This document shows positions 33,516 to 41,699 of a DNA stretch of 64,000 nt, piece after piece (the first letter of the stretch is position 1; each line of letters begins with the position of its first letter). Both the position numbers and the translations under genes were made by a program. The stretch lies in NCBI GenBank assembly GCA_964599235.1, contig CAZRDX010000009.1, positions 62,001-126,000 of the forward strand, written 5' to 3'. Source of the DNA: DRPN01 sp964599235. Its GTDB lineage: Bacteria; Bacteroidota; Bacteroidia; Bacteroidales; VadinHA17. A model generated the notes under the pieces. That model saw only the letters and a program-made list of their open reading frames with translations. It ran no database searches and was not told the DNA's origin.

Positions 33516-35261
33516 ATGGTGAGAAAAACGACCATATGGGGTTTGCTGCTGCTGATCGCAACAACAACACTGTATGCACAGAAGGAAAATAAAGTGAGAA
33601 GCTCTGTGAAAACAGAGAACTTCAAGTATCTCTTTTCAGAGGCGTTGAAGAAGAAAATTTTCGGGGACTATGGCAGTGCCGTGAAATATTTTATGGAATG
33701 TGAGAAGATCCAGGAGGACGATGCCGTGGAATATCAGCTGAGCCAGTTGTTCGCCATGGCAGGTGATCAGAAACATGCAATAGAGTTCGGACGGAAAGCG
33801 CTGGAAAAAGATCCCGGAAACATCTGGTATTACTATCAGCTCGCGAACATTTACAGAATGTTCGGAATGAGTGACAGCCTGCTGATGGTATATGACAGGA
33901 TCGTGGAAAGGTTCCCAGAGCTGCTGAAAGATAAAATGACCTATGCGGACCTGCTCGTGGCGACCGGTCAGGCCGAAAAGGCGCTCAACATCTACAGGGA
34001 TATTGAAAAAGAGACAGGGGAAAGCAGCACGCTCGAAGTGAAGATCGCCAATGCACTCATGATATTGGGAAAAGAAAAGGAAGCACTCAGCGTGATCGAA
34101 AAGGCCATGGGTCATTTCGGACAGGAAAAGGAACTGATGCTGGCTTATGCACAAATACTGGAAAGGAACGAACAGAAAAAGAAAGCAGAGATCATCTATG
34201 CCGGACTACTCAAAAAATATCCGGAAGACCCGAATGTGAAATTAAAAGTTTATGAACATTATTTCAGGGAAAAGAAATTTGTTCTCGCCTTGAATTTGTT
34301 GTCGGACATAGTGGAAGATCCGGCGATCGATCCACAGGAGAAGATCCAATATCTGTTGGAGGTCAGCGGAAAGGTGAATGAAAATGATACGGCAGCACAA
34401 AAGCAACTGGAAAACATTCTGAAGAAACTCTATGACAAGTACAAGAACGACGTCCGTACGGTCCTACTGTTGATCGATCATTATACACGTACGCAGAATT
34501 ATGCCCTGGCTCGGGAACTACTGAGGAAAGTGATTGCGAAGTATCCGGAATATGCCATGGCATGGAGACAAATGCTGTTTGTGTGCGACCAGGAAGGCGA
34601 TCAGGACTCGGTGATCTTTTATGCCGAGAAAGCAAGGGAACTGTTCCCCAAGGACCCGTTGTACGATGTATACCTGGGTTATGCGTGGTTGCAGAAAAAG
34701 GATTATGAAAAAGCTTTGAAATATACGGAGGAAGGGATCGGGAAGGTTTTGAGAAGAGGAAAGGATTATGTGGACAAAGAAAGTGGCATCAGGTATCACG
34801 ATCTGCTGGTACAACTGTATGGCCTTCAGGGTGGAATTTATAAGGATCTGGGGAAGGACAAACTTTCTGATGAAGCCTTTGAAAAGGGTTTGAAACTGGA
34901 TCCGGAAAATACATTGTTGCTCAATAACTACAGTTACTATCTTTCACTGAGAGGGATCAAGCTGAAGAAAGCATTGAAAATGAGTCGGAAAACATTGGAA
35001 AAGGAACCTGGGAACCCTACCTTTCTCGATACCTACGGATGGATCCTTTACAAAATGGGAAAGATACAGGAAGCAGAGAAATATGTGAAGGAGGCCATAG
35101 AAAAAAGTGAGGACAACAGCCCTGAAGTGCTGATGCATTACGGAGATATCCTGAAGAAATTGGGAGAGTTGGAAAAGGCTGTGGAATACTGGAAAATGGC
35201 GCTGGAAAAAGGAGGCGACAAGAAGGAGATTGAAAAAAGAATCAAGGCGGTCAAAAGATGA
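33516..35261 (+). CDS. secreted tetratricopeptide repeat protein
   Basis: 581 residues with a signal peptide (about 1-21, ending 'LYAQ') and a long array of TPR helices. Recognisable units include 'HAIEFGRKALEKDPGNIWYY', 'KALNIYRDIEKE', 'ALRELLRKVIAKYPEYAMAW'-like 'ARELLRKVIAKYPEYAMAWR' and 'LSDEAFEKGLKLDPENTLLL'. Such proteins serve as scaffolds for protein assemblies; its place between dut and an EnvC-like gene suggests a role in the envelope. It overlaps the next gene by four bases. A precise partner is not visible. Confidence 0.85.
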   Translation: MVRKTTIWGLLLLIATTTLYAQKENKVRSSVKTENFKYLFSEALKKKIFGDYGSAVKYFMECEKIQEDDAVEYQLSQLFAMAGDQKHAIEFGRKALEKDPGNIWYYYQLANIYRMFGMSDSLLMVYDRIVERFPELLKDKMTYADLLVATGQAEKALNIYRDIEKETGESSTLEVKIANALMILGKEKEALSVIEKAMGHFGQEKELMLAYAQILERNEQKKKAEIIYAGLLKKYPEDPNVKLKVYEHYFREKKFVLALNLLSDIVEDPAIDPQEKIQYLLEVSGKVNENDTAAQKQLENILKKLYDKYKNDVRTVLLLIDHYTRTQNYALARELLRKVIAKYPEYAMAWRQMLFVCDQEGDQDSVIFYAEKARELFPKDPLYDVYLGYAWLQKKDYEKALKYTEEGIGKVLRRGKDYVDKESGIRYHDLLVQLYGLQGGIYKDLGKDKLSDEAFEKGLKLDPENTLLLNNYSYYLSLRGIKLKKALKMSRKTLEKEPGNPTFLDTYGWILYKMGKIQEAEKYVKEAIEKSEDNSPEVLMHYGDILKKLGELEKAVEYWKMALEKGGDKKEIEKRIKAVKR

Positions 35262-35878
35262 GTAGGAGATGGTACATTTTTCTGGCGGTACTTTCTCTTC
35301 TGGTGCAGGGGTGTGGCAGTAGTGGATACGGCAAGCGAACGAAACAAAAAGCAGAAGAAATTGAAACGGTTTGGATAAAGAACCTCTCCCTGATGGATTG
35401 CAGGGAGAAAAATGAAGACGGGAAAATAGGAATACGCTACATCCGCGATTCGGTCACGGTCGTCATCATGCGAGGAAAGAGCGGGATAGAAGGCGGAAGG
35501 ATTTACATTTACAGGGATTCACTGTTCATCTTCAACAGAATGAAGAAAAAATACCTTGCGGAAAAGATTGATGATGCCGGAAATTATGTGATGAACGGAA
35601 AAGAGGTGCAATGGATAAGAAAGAACACACAGAAAAAATATTTTGAATACACAATGATGAAGAAAGGCAAGATCAAGATATATGTAAAGGAATACCATAA
35701 GATCAATGAGCATGCCTATATCCCTGCTACCATGATAGTGAAAGTTCGATGGGAAGGAAAGGATTATTGCATTTTGCTGAAGGGCGGAAAAGTACAGACC
35801 AATGTTAAGGTGAACACCGGACGCATAGAACCCAGCAATAGATATCAAAGAACACATTCAATACAGGATGTGCTGTAA
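35258..35878 (+). CDS. DUF4292 family lipoprotein
   Basis: 206 residues with a lipobox at C19 ('SLLVQGC'). The beta-rich body ('IRYIRDSVTVVIMRGKSGIEG', read in part) with a C-terminal strand region fits the LolA/LolB-like DUF4292 group found in this gene neighbourhood in Bacteroidetes. It overlaps the TPR gene by four bases and the EnvC gene by 11. Role likely in envelope biogenesis by association; not proven. Confidence 0.8.
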   Translation: MSRRWYIFLAVLSLLVQGCGSSGYGKRTKQKAEEIETVWIKNLSLMDCREKNEDGKIGIRYIRDSVTVVIMRGKSGIEGGRIYIYRDSLFIFNRMKKKYLAEKIDDAGNYVMNGKEVQWIRKNTQKKYFEYTMMKKGKIKIYVKEYHKINEHAYIPATMIVKVRWEGKDYCILLKGGKVQTNVKVNTGRIEPSNRYQRTHSIQDVL

Positions 35879-37070
35879 ATGCTCTCATAGGATTTTCTGG
35901 GGCCTTCTCCTGGTTACTTTCTCTATCCAGACGATGGGACAGGGTTCACTTACCGAATTGCGAAGGCAACAGAAAGAGCTTGAGAAGGAGATCCAGCAAA
36001 ACACTGAGATGCTCAGGAAAACTGAAAAAAGAAGAAAAAACACGGTCGGGCAGATATACCTGCTGGAAAGACAGATAAGGAACCGGGAAAAACTGATCAA
36101 AGGGTATGAGCAGGAGATCAGTATGATAGGTGAAGATATCCGGAAAAAGATCGAAAAGATCGATTCCCTGGAGAGAAGGCTAGAAATACTGAGGAAAGAA
36201 TATGCGGAGATCATAAGGAAGTATTATGAGGTTACCAAGAGCACGGGAGGGATCACGGCATATATTTTCGCTGCGGAAGATCTGAACCAGGCTTATAAAA
36301 GACTGCGTTATTACCAGCAGTTCATAAGATACAGCGAGCAATTGTACGGAGAACTGATCGGAATGAAAAAGAACCTGGAAGAGGAGGTGCAGGCATTACG
36401 GCAGGCCCGGACAGAAAGGGAAGAAGCATTGGAAAAACTGAAAAGGGAACAGCAAAAACTGGTCAGGGAAAAGAACAGAAAGAACAGGTATGTACAGGTG
36501 CTGAAAAGAAAGGAGAAAGAAATAAAAAAACAGATACGTGAAAAAAGAAGGATAAAGAAGCGTCTGGCAGCTGCCATGGCTCGAATTATGGAGGAAGAGA
36601 GAAAGAAAAGAGCGAATGGCATAGCGCTCACACCGGAAGAGAAGATCATCGACGGCAATTTCAGCAAAAACATGGGCAAACTTCCCTGGCCAACAGAAAG
36701 AGGTGTGGTGATCGAAGGTTTCGGTATACACCGCCATCCGGTATTGAAGAATATCACTGTCAGGAATGACGGCATCGATATTATGACGGAAAAAAATGCC
36801 AAGGCCAGAGCTGTCTTCGAAGGTGAAGTAAGGAAGATCATTGCCATCCCGGGAGCGAATGAAACGGTTATCATCCGTCACGGTAACTTCTACACGGTGT
36901 ATCAGAACGTATACAAGGTCAGTGTGAAGGCGGGTGAACACGTAAAAACCAAACAGCCGATAGGGACCGTGTTCACTGACAGCAAAAGCGGTGAGACCAT
37001 CCTGCACTTCGAGATTTGGCAGGGAATGAAAAAACTTGATCCCGAAAAATGGCTTGCTGGTAAAAAATAA
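35868..37070 (+). CDS. EnvC-like murein hydrolase activator (degenerate M23/LytM)
   Basis: 400 residues. Signal peptide (about 1-25, ending 'TMGQ'), then a long coiled coil (about 30-260) as in EnvC, then a LytM/M23 domain at about 290-400. The domain lacks zinc ligands: 'RNDGIDIM' has N-D where active enzymes have H-x, and 'YTVYQNV' has Q where they have the first H of the HxH pair; only the final 'LHFEIW' His remains. E. coli EnvC is likewise inactive and acts by activating amidases at the septum, so this gene probably plays that role. It overlaps the DUF4292 gene by 11 bases. Confidence 0.87.
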   Translation: MCCKCSHRIFWGLLLVTFSIQTMGQGSLTELRRQQKELEKEIQQNTEMLRKTEKRRKNTVGQIYLLERQIRNREKLIKGYEQEISMIGEDIRKKIEKIDSLERRLEILRKEYAEIIRKYYEVTKSTGGITAYIFAAEDLNQAYKRLRYYQQFIRYSEQLYGELIGMKKNLEEEVQALRQARTEREEALEKLKREQQKLVREKNRKNRYVQVLKRKEKEIKKQIREKRRIKKRLAAAMARIMEEERKKRANGIALTPEEKIIDGNFSKNMGKLPWPTERGVVIEGFGIHRHPVLKNITVRNDGIDIMTEKNAKARAVFEGEVRKIIAIPGANETVIIRHGNFYTVYQNVYKVSVKAGEHVKTKQPIGTVFTDSKSGETILHFEIWQGMKKLDPEKWLAGKK

Positions 37071-37127
37071 GATGCAAATTGAAACAAAAGAAGAAAAAAA
37101 AAGTATAAATAGGATTACGGGAAGGGT

Positions 37128-37532
37128 ATGGTAAGAATGCAAAAACGGTTGCAGATAACATCAGATCCCAAGAATCTGAGGATGGTCGAGAACCTGATAG
37201 AGGAGCTCAACGAAAAACATCAGATTGAGGCTGATGTGTTCGGAAAGATCCTTGTAGCGACCATTGAAGCCGTCAACAATGCCATTATCCATGGAAACAA
37301 ATCGGATGTAAATAAAAAGGTTGACATAGATTTAACCCTGGAAGACAAAGTGGTGAAGGTGAAGATATGTGATGAGGGAGAAGGTTTTGACCATGAAAAA
37401 GTTCCTGATCCTACTGCACCGGAGAATATAGAGAACATACACGGGAGAGGCGTTTTCCTGATGAAACGTCTTTCCGATGAGATCCGTTTCAACAATGATG
37501 GGACCAGCGTCGAAATGACGTTCAAACTTTGA
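37128..37532 (+). CDS. anti-sigma-factor-type ATP-binding protein (RsbW/SpoIIAB-like)
   Basis: 134-residue stand-alone GHKL ATPase domain. The N-box is 'EAVNNAIIHGNKSD', the G1 box 'DEGEGFDHEKVPDP' and the G2 box 'IHGRGVFLMKRLSDE'. Proteins of this group phosphorylate STAS anti-anti-sigma partners, but no partner is encoded in the window. The ATG at 37128 has a purine-rich stretch before it; an ATG at 37137 is also possible. It is 4 bases upstream of ybeY, a common pairing in Bacteroidetes. Confidence 0.85.
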   Translation: MVRMQKRLQITSDPKNLRMVENLIEELNEKHQIEADVFGKILVATIEAVNNAIIHGNKSDVNKKVDIDLTLEDKVVKVKICDEGEGFDHEKVPDPTAPENIENIHGRGVFLMKRLSDEIRFNNDGTSVEMTFKL

Positions 37533-37536
37533 TAAG

Positions 37537-37980
37537 GTGGCGGTCCAGATCTTTGAAAATTTCCCGGACCTACGTCTGAAGAAAAAACGTGAATTGAAAT
37601 CCTGGATACGCGATTGCGTGGAAAGGGAAGGCAAAAAGTGTGGTACGATCACCATCCTCATTGAAAGAGATGAGGAAGTCCACAAAATCAACAAGCAATA
37701 TCTGGATCATGATTGGTTAACGGATGTGATCGCATTTGATTACAACGAAGGAAGTGTGGTCAATGGAGATATTGTCATCAGTGCGGAAAGAGTCAGAGAG
37801 AATGCGAAAACATACAGGGAGGAAGAGGAGGAGGAAATGAGAAGGGTCATGATACATGGAGTACTGCATCTGATAGGGTATGAGGATGATACGCCGGAGA
37901 AAAAACGGGAAATGAGGAAGAAGGAGGATGAGTACCTGAAAAGATGGAAGAAGAAGGAGAAAAAAGATGGAAGAGTATGA
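37537..37980 (+). CDS. ybeY: endoribonuclease YbeY (rRNA maturation)
   Basis: 147-residue YbeY, a single-strand endoribonuclease needed for 16S rRNA 3' processing and ribosome quality control. The metal motif normally HGxLHLxGYDH reads here 'HGVLHLIGYED': the first two His are kept and the third is Asp. I recall the same change in other Bacteroidetes YbeY proteins, so it need not mean loss of function. It uses a GTG start 4 bases after the preceding stop. Its last 14 bases overlap mnmG. The C-terminal tail is very Lys/Glu rich. Confidence 0.9.
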   Translation: MAVQIFENFPDLRLKKKRELKSWIRDCVEREGKKCGTITILIERDEEVHKINKQYLDHDWLTDVIAFDYNEGSVVNGDIVISAERVRENAKTYREEEEEEMRRVMIHGVLHLIGYEDDTPEKKREMRKKEDEYLKRWKKKEKKDGRV

Positions 37981-39841
37981 TGTGATCGTAGTGGGGGCCG
38001 GCCATGCAGGCAGTGAGGCTGCGGCTGCGGCTGCGAACATGGGAGCCAGAACCATGCTTGTCACCATGGACATGACCAAGATCGCACAGATGTCTTGCAA
38101 CCCGGCCATGGGAGGTATAGCAAAAGGTCAGATCGTACGGGAAATTGATGCTCTGGGTGGCCTCTCGGGCATCGTGACCGACCGAAGCAGTATACAGTTC
38201 AGGATGCTCAATCGTAGCAAAGGCCCGGCCATGTGGAGCCCCAGAGCACAGTGTGACAGAATGAAATTCTCTGTATACTGGAGGGAAGAGCTGGAAAAGA
38301 TCCCTGCGCTCGATTTGTGGCAGGACAGTGTCGTAAAGGTACTGATAGAAAAAAACCGTGCTGTCGGAGTGGAGACCAAGATGGGGGTGAAGATCTTCGG
38401 AAAGAGCGTCATCCTGACCACAGGGACCTTTATGAACGGACTCATCCATATTGGAAGAAAAAAGGATGAAGGGGGAAGGATATCTGAACCACGCTCCACA
38501 GGACTGAGTGAACAGATGAAAGCACTGGGATTCACCGTCGGCAGGATGAAGACGGGCACCCCAGCCAGATTGGATGGAAGGACAGTTGATTTTTCCAAAA
38601 TGACGGAGCAACCGCCCGACCCGGAAGGAGGTAGATTCTCGTATCTCAATTTGTCCTGGAAAAAGCTGAAACAACGAAGTTGTTACATAGTACATACGAA
38701 TCCTGTTGTACATGAAATCCTTTTCAGAAGCCTGGCGGATTCACCGTTGTACAACGGCACCATTCAAAGTATAGGTCCGAGATATTGTCCGAGCATCGAG
38801 GATAAGATCGTCACTTTTGCCGACCGGGAGAGGCATCAGCTTTTCCTGGAACCGGAAGGTGAGAACACCGTGGAATATTACCTGAACGGATTCTCCAGTT
38901 CTCTTCCCTGGGAAGCCCAGTTGGAAGCTATGAGAAGAATACCCGGTTTGGAAAAAGTGAAGATTTTCAGACCCGGATATGCCATAGAGTATGACTATTT
39001 CGATCCGCAGCAGCTACGGCATACGCTTGAGACCAGATACATCGAAGGATTGTACTTTGCTGGGCAGATCAACGGAACAACGGGATATGAAGAAGCAGCG
39101 GCTCAGGGCATCATGGCCGGTATCAATGCCGTGCAGAAGATAAGGGAGAAAGAACCGTTCATTCTGCGAAGGGATGAAGCATACATTGGGGTACTCATCG
39201 ATGATCTCATCCTGAAAGGTGTGAATGAGCCATACCGCATGTTCACGTCGAGGGCGGAATACAGGATGCTGCTGAGACAGGACAATGCTGACAAAAGACT
39301 TACGGAAAAAAGTTACAGGATCGGTCTGGCAAGCGAAGAAAGAATGAAAAGAACAGAATGGAAATATGAAAAACGTGATGAGATACTAGAATTTATAGAA
39401 AAATACAGCATTGAACCGGAACGGATCAATCCGTTGCTGGAAGAAAAAGGAACTTCGCCATTGAAACAAAAGGTCAAACTGAAAGATGTACTCCTGCGTC
39501 CGCAAGTCAAGCTGAAAGAAGTAACAGAGGTTGTAAAAGAGGTAGAAAAGAAATTTGAAGTGTTGGAGGCAGAAGACAGGGAAGAACTGATGCAGTCCGT
39601 AGAGATAGCCATCAAGTATGGAGGATACATCAACAGGGAAAAGGAAATGGCTGAAAAACTGAAAAGGCTGGAAAATATCAGGATACGTGAAAATTTTGAT
39701 TACGACCGGCTGAAATCATTGTCCACGGAAGCTCGACAGAAGCTGAAGAAGTTCCGTCCGCGTACCATAGCTGAGGCTTCCAGGATCAGCGGTGTATCCC
39801 CGGCTGATGTTAGCGTGCTGCTCATTCATATGGGAAGGTGA
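37967..39841 (+). CDS. mnmG: tRNA uridine-5-carboxymethylaminomethyl(34) synthesis enzyme MnmG (GidA)
   Basis: 624-residue FAD-binding enzyme that, with MnmE, modifies the wobble uridine of several tRNAs. The dinucleotide-binding loop 'GAGHAGSEAA' is at about 11-20, and the GidA signature 'CNPAMGGIAKGQIVREIDALGG' (read in part) is near 45. 'GLYFAGQINGTTGYEEAAAQG' near 360 and the C-terminal helical tRNA-binding domain ending 'ISPADVSVLL'-like 'SGVSPADVSVLLIHMGR' complete it. mnmG is classically near the chromosome origin; a parS-like site starts one base after its stop codon. Confidence 0.97.
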   Translation: MEEYDVIVVGAGHAGSEAAAAAANMGARTMLVTMDMTKIAQMSCNPAMGGIAKGQIVREIDALGGLSGIVTDRSSIQFRMLNRSKGPAMWSPRAQCDRMKFSVYWREELEKIPALDLWQDSVVKVLIEKNRAVGVETKMGVKIFGKSVILTTGTFMNGLIHIGRKKDEGGRISEPRSTGLSEQMKALGFTVGRMKTGTPARLDGRTVDFSKMTEQPPDPEGGRFSYLNLSWKKLKQRSCYIVHTNPVVHEILFRSLADSPLYNGTIQSIGPRYCPSIEDKIVTFADRERHQLFLEPEGENTVEYYLNGFSSSLPWEAQLEAMRRIPGLEKVKIFRPGYAIEYDYFDPQQLRHTLETRYIEGLYFAGQINGTTGYEEAAAQGIMAGINAVQKIREKEPFILRRDEAYIGVLIDDLILKGVNEPYRMFTSRAEYRMLLRQDNADKRLTEKSYRIGLASEERMKRTEWKYEKRDEILEFIEKYSIEPERINPLLEEKGTSPLKQKVKLKDVLLRPQVKLKEVTEVVKEVEKKFEVLEAEDREELMQSVEIAIKYGGYINREKEMAEKLKRLENIRIRENFDYDRLKSLSTEARQKLKKFRPRTIAEASRISGVSPADVSVLLIHMGR

Positions 39842-39857
39842 TGTTCCACGTGGAAAA
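39842..39857. other. parS-like site 1 (imperfect)
   Basis: TGTTCCACGTGGAAAA: the central CACGTG and the left arm match the ParB-binding parS consensus TGTTtCACGTGaAACA; the last two bases deviate. It begins directly after the mnmG stop. Confidence 0.65.
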
Positions 39858-39945
39858 AGAGTAGAAGCCGGCACATGCGAAGGAAGAGAAAAAAGACACG
39901 GTGAGGGAAAGAAGCAAGAGAAACACGCGGAACGAATTAAAAAAG

Positions 39946-41595
39946 ATGGAAAGGATGGAGGAAAGCGTAAGGGAGATCAGGGGCAGGATCGTAGATATTC
40001 ACAAAAAGGAGATCTATGAAGGTGAAGTAAGGATCAGGGAGGGAAAAATAGAAAGGATCATTCGGAAAAAGGTCAGGGAGAAATGTTTTATCCTGCCTGG
40101 ATTTGTGGATGCACATGTGCATATTGAGAGTTCCATGCTCACACCGGAAAATTTCGCTGAAGCAGTCATATCTCACGGAACCGTGGCAGTTGTCGCCGAT
40201 CCGCATGAAATTGCCAATGTACTGGGAAAGGAAGGGGTGGAGTACATGGTGGAAAAGGCAAAGAGGAGTGAACTGTATATACGATATGGGGTTCCTTCCT
40301 GTGTACCTGCCACGGAATTCGAAACTGCCGGTGCGAGACTGGATGCAGATGAAATTGAAGAGCTGTTCAGGAAGTACCCGGAAATGCATCTTGCTGAGAT
40401 GATGAATTTCCCGGGAGTCATACGGGGAGAAGAAAACGTATGGAAAAAGATTGAAACTGCAAGAAGGTATGGCCGGAAAGTAGACGGACATGCTCCGGGA
40501 CTGAGAGGGGTGGAACTGGAGAAATATGTTGAGGCAGGGATTGAGACCGACCATGAATGTTCCACACTGGAGGAGGCGGAAGAGAAAATACGGATGGGTA
40601 TGAAAATACTTATCCGGGAGGGAAGTGCAGCGAAAAATTTTGAAGCATTGCATCCATTGATAGAAAAACATCCGGATGAAGTGATGTTCTGCACGGATGA
40701 CATACACCCGGACGACCTTATGCAGGGACATATCGACAGGATCGTGCGGATGGCTCTCGGGAAAGGACATGATCTGTGGAAAGTTCTGAGAGCTGCTGGA
40801 TACAATGCAGTAAAATATTACGGTCTTGATATTGGGATGCTGAGGGAAGGAGACCCGGCAGATATGCTGGTGGTGGAGGATCTCAGGAAAATGAACGTTC
40901 AGGAGGTTTATAGGAGGGGAAAGAAAGTGGAAAGGAAGGGACGGGCAAAAGGAACAGGCACAGAAGCCCAGCCCAATCGATTCAAAGTCAGAATACCGGA
41001 TGAAGAGGAAATAAAGGTAAGGAACGGGCAGAGAAGAAAGATCAGGGTCATAGTGGCAGAGGACGGTAGCCTGGTTACCGGTGAATGGATCACGGAACCG
41101 AGGATCAGGGGAGAAGAGATCGTTACTGATACGGAAAGAGATATCTTGAAACTGGTCGTTCTGGAAAGGTATCGTGGGGAAAGCCGACCTGCGGTCGGAT
41201 GGATCAGAGGGTTTGGTATGAAAAAGGGTGCTCTGGCAGGTACCGTTGCCCATGACAGTCACAACATCATTGTTGTAGGAACTTCAGACCGGGAGATCAT
41301 AAAAGCCATAAGGATACTTTCAGAAGAAAAAGGGGCTTTGGTTGCCATTGAAGAAGGAAAAGAAACGGTATTGCCGTTGCCGGTGGCGGGACTCATGAGC
41401 AATCAAAGGGGTGAGGAGGTGGCGGACAGATATGCTGAGCTGAACCGACATGCCGTTGAGATGGGCACAAGGATGCGGGCACCTTTCATGACCTTGTCTT
41501 TCATGGCACTGTTGGTGATCCCGGAATTGAAAATGAGTGACAAAGGATTGTTTGATGTAAAAAAATTTAGATTTACAGAAATTTTTGCCGAATAG
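39946..41595 (+). CDS. ade: adenine deaminase
   Basis: 549 residues from the ATG at 39946; an in-frame GTG at 39901 and an ATG at 39955 are alternatives. Amidohydrolase that converts adenine to hypoxanthine and ammonia for purine salvage. Metal motif 'GFVDAHVHIESSMLTPENF' (read in part) near 50, 'ADPHEIANV' near 85, 'DGHAPGL' near 180, 'TDDIHPDDL' near 250, and the C-terminal Ade domain 'GTVAHDSHNIIVVG' near 430 with its substrate-shaping 'GLMS'. The gene is bracketed by parS-like sites and shows the strongest purine bias in the window, with AGA/AGG as the usual Arg codons. Confidence 0.94.
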   Translation: MERMEESVREIRGRIVDIHKKEIYEGEVRIREGKIERIIRKKVREKCFILPGFVDAHVHIESSMLTPENFAEAVISHGTVAVVADPHEIANVLGKEGVEYMVEKAKRSELYIRYGVPSCVPATEFETAGARLDADEIEELFRKYPEMHLAEMMNFPGVIRGEENVWKKIETARRYGRKVDGHAPGLRGVELEKYVEAGIETDHECSTLEEAEEKIRMGMKILIREGSAAKNFEALHPLIEKHPDEVMFCTDDIHPDDLMQGHIDRIVRMALGKGHDLWKVLRAAGYNAVKYYGLDIGMLREGDPADMLVVEDLRKMNVQEVYRRGKKVERKGRAKGTGTEAQPNRFKVRIPDEEEIKVRNGQRRKIRVIVAEDGSLVTGEWITEPRIRGEEIVTDTERDILKLVVLERYRGESRPAVGWIRGFGMKKGALAGTVAHDSHNIIVVGTSDREIIKAIRILSEEKGALVAIEEGKETVLPLPVAGLMSNQRGEEVADRYAELNRHAVEMGTRMRAPFMTLSFMALLVIPELKMSDKGLFDVKKFRFTEIFAE

Positions 41596-41611
41596 TGTTC
41601 CACGTGGAACA
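41596..41611. other. parS-like site 2 (perfect palindrome)
   Basis: TGTTCCACGTGGAACA, a perfect 16-base palindrome matching parS, starting directly after the adenine deaminase stop codon. Confidence 0.8.
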
Positions 41612-41633
41612 TATATCTTTTCTTTTTTTTTAT

Positions 41634-41649
41634 TGTTTCACGTGGAACA
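41634..41649. other. parS-like site 3
   Basis: TGTTTCACGTGGAACA, one base away from a perfect palindrome and matching parS. It lies 22 bases after site 2, in the short region before uvrC. Confidence 0.8.
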
Positions 41650-41687
41650 CTGAAGAGGGAGAGGGTGTGTTTTGGGGATGAAAAGCC

Positions 41688-41695
41688 TATCTTTG
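41688..41695 (+). promoter_or_regulatory. promoter -7 box of uvrC
   Basis: TATCTTTG, a full match, 4 bases before the uvrC ATG, so the message may be leaderless. A TTTG at 41671-41674 is closer (13 bases) than the usual -33 spacing. Confidence 0.5.
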
Positions 41696-41699
41696 CGGC

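Noticed and set aside
39937..41262. 441-codon open frame on the minus strand
   Set aside because: Antisense to adenine deaminase; its Phe/Ser/Pro-rich composition mirrors the purine bias of the real gene.
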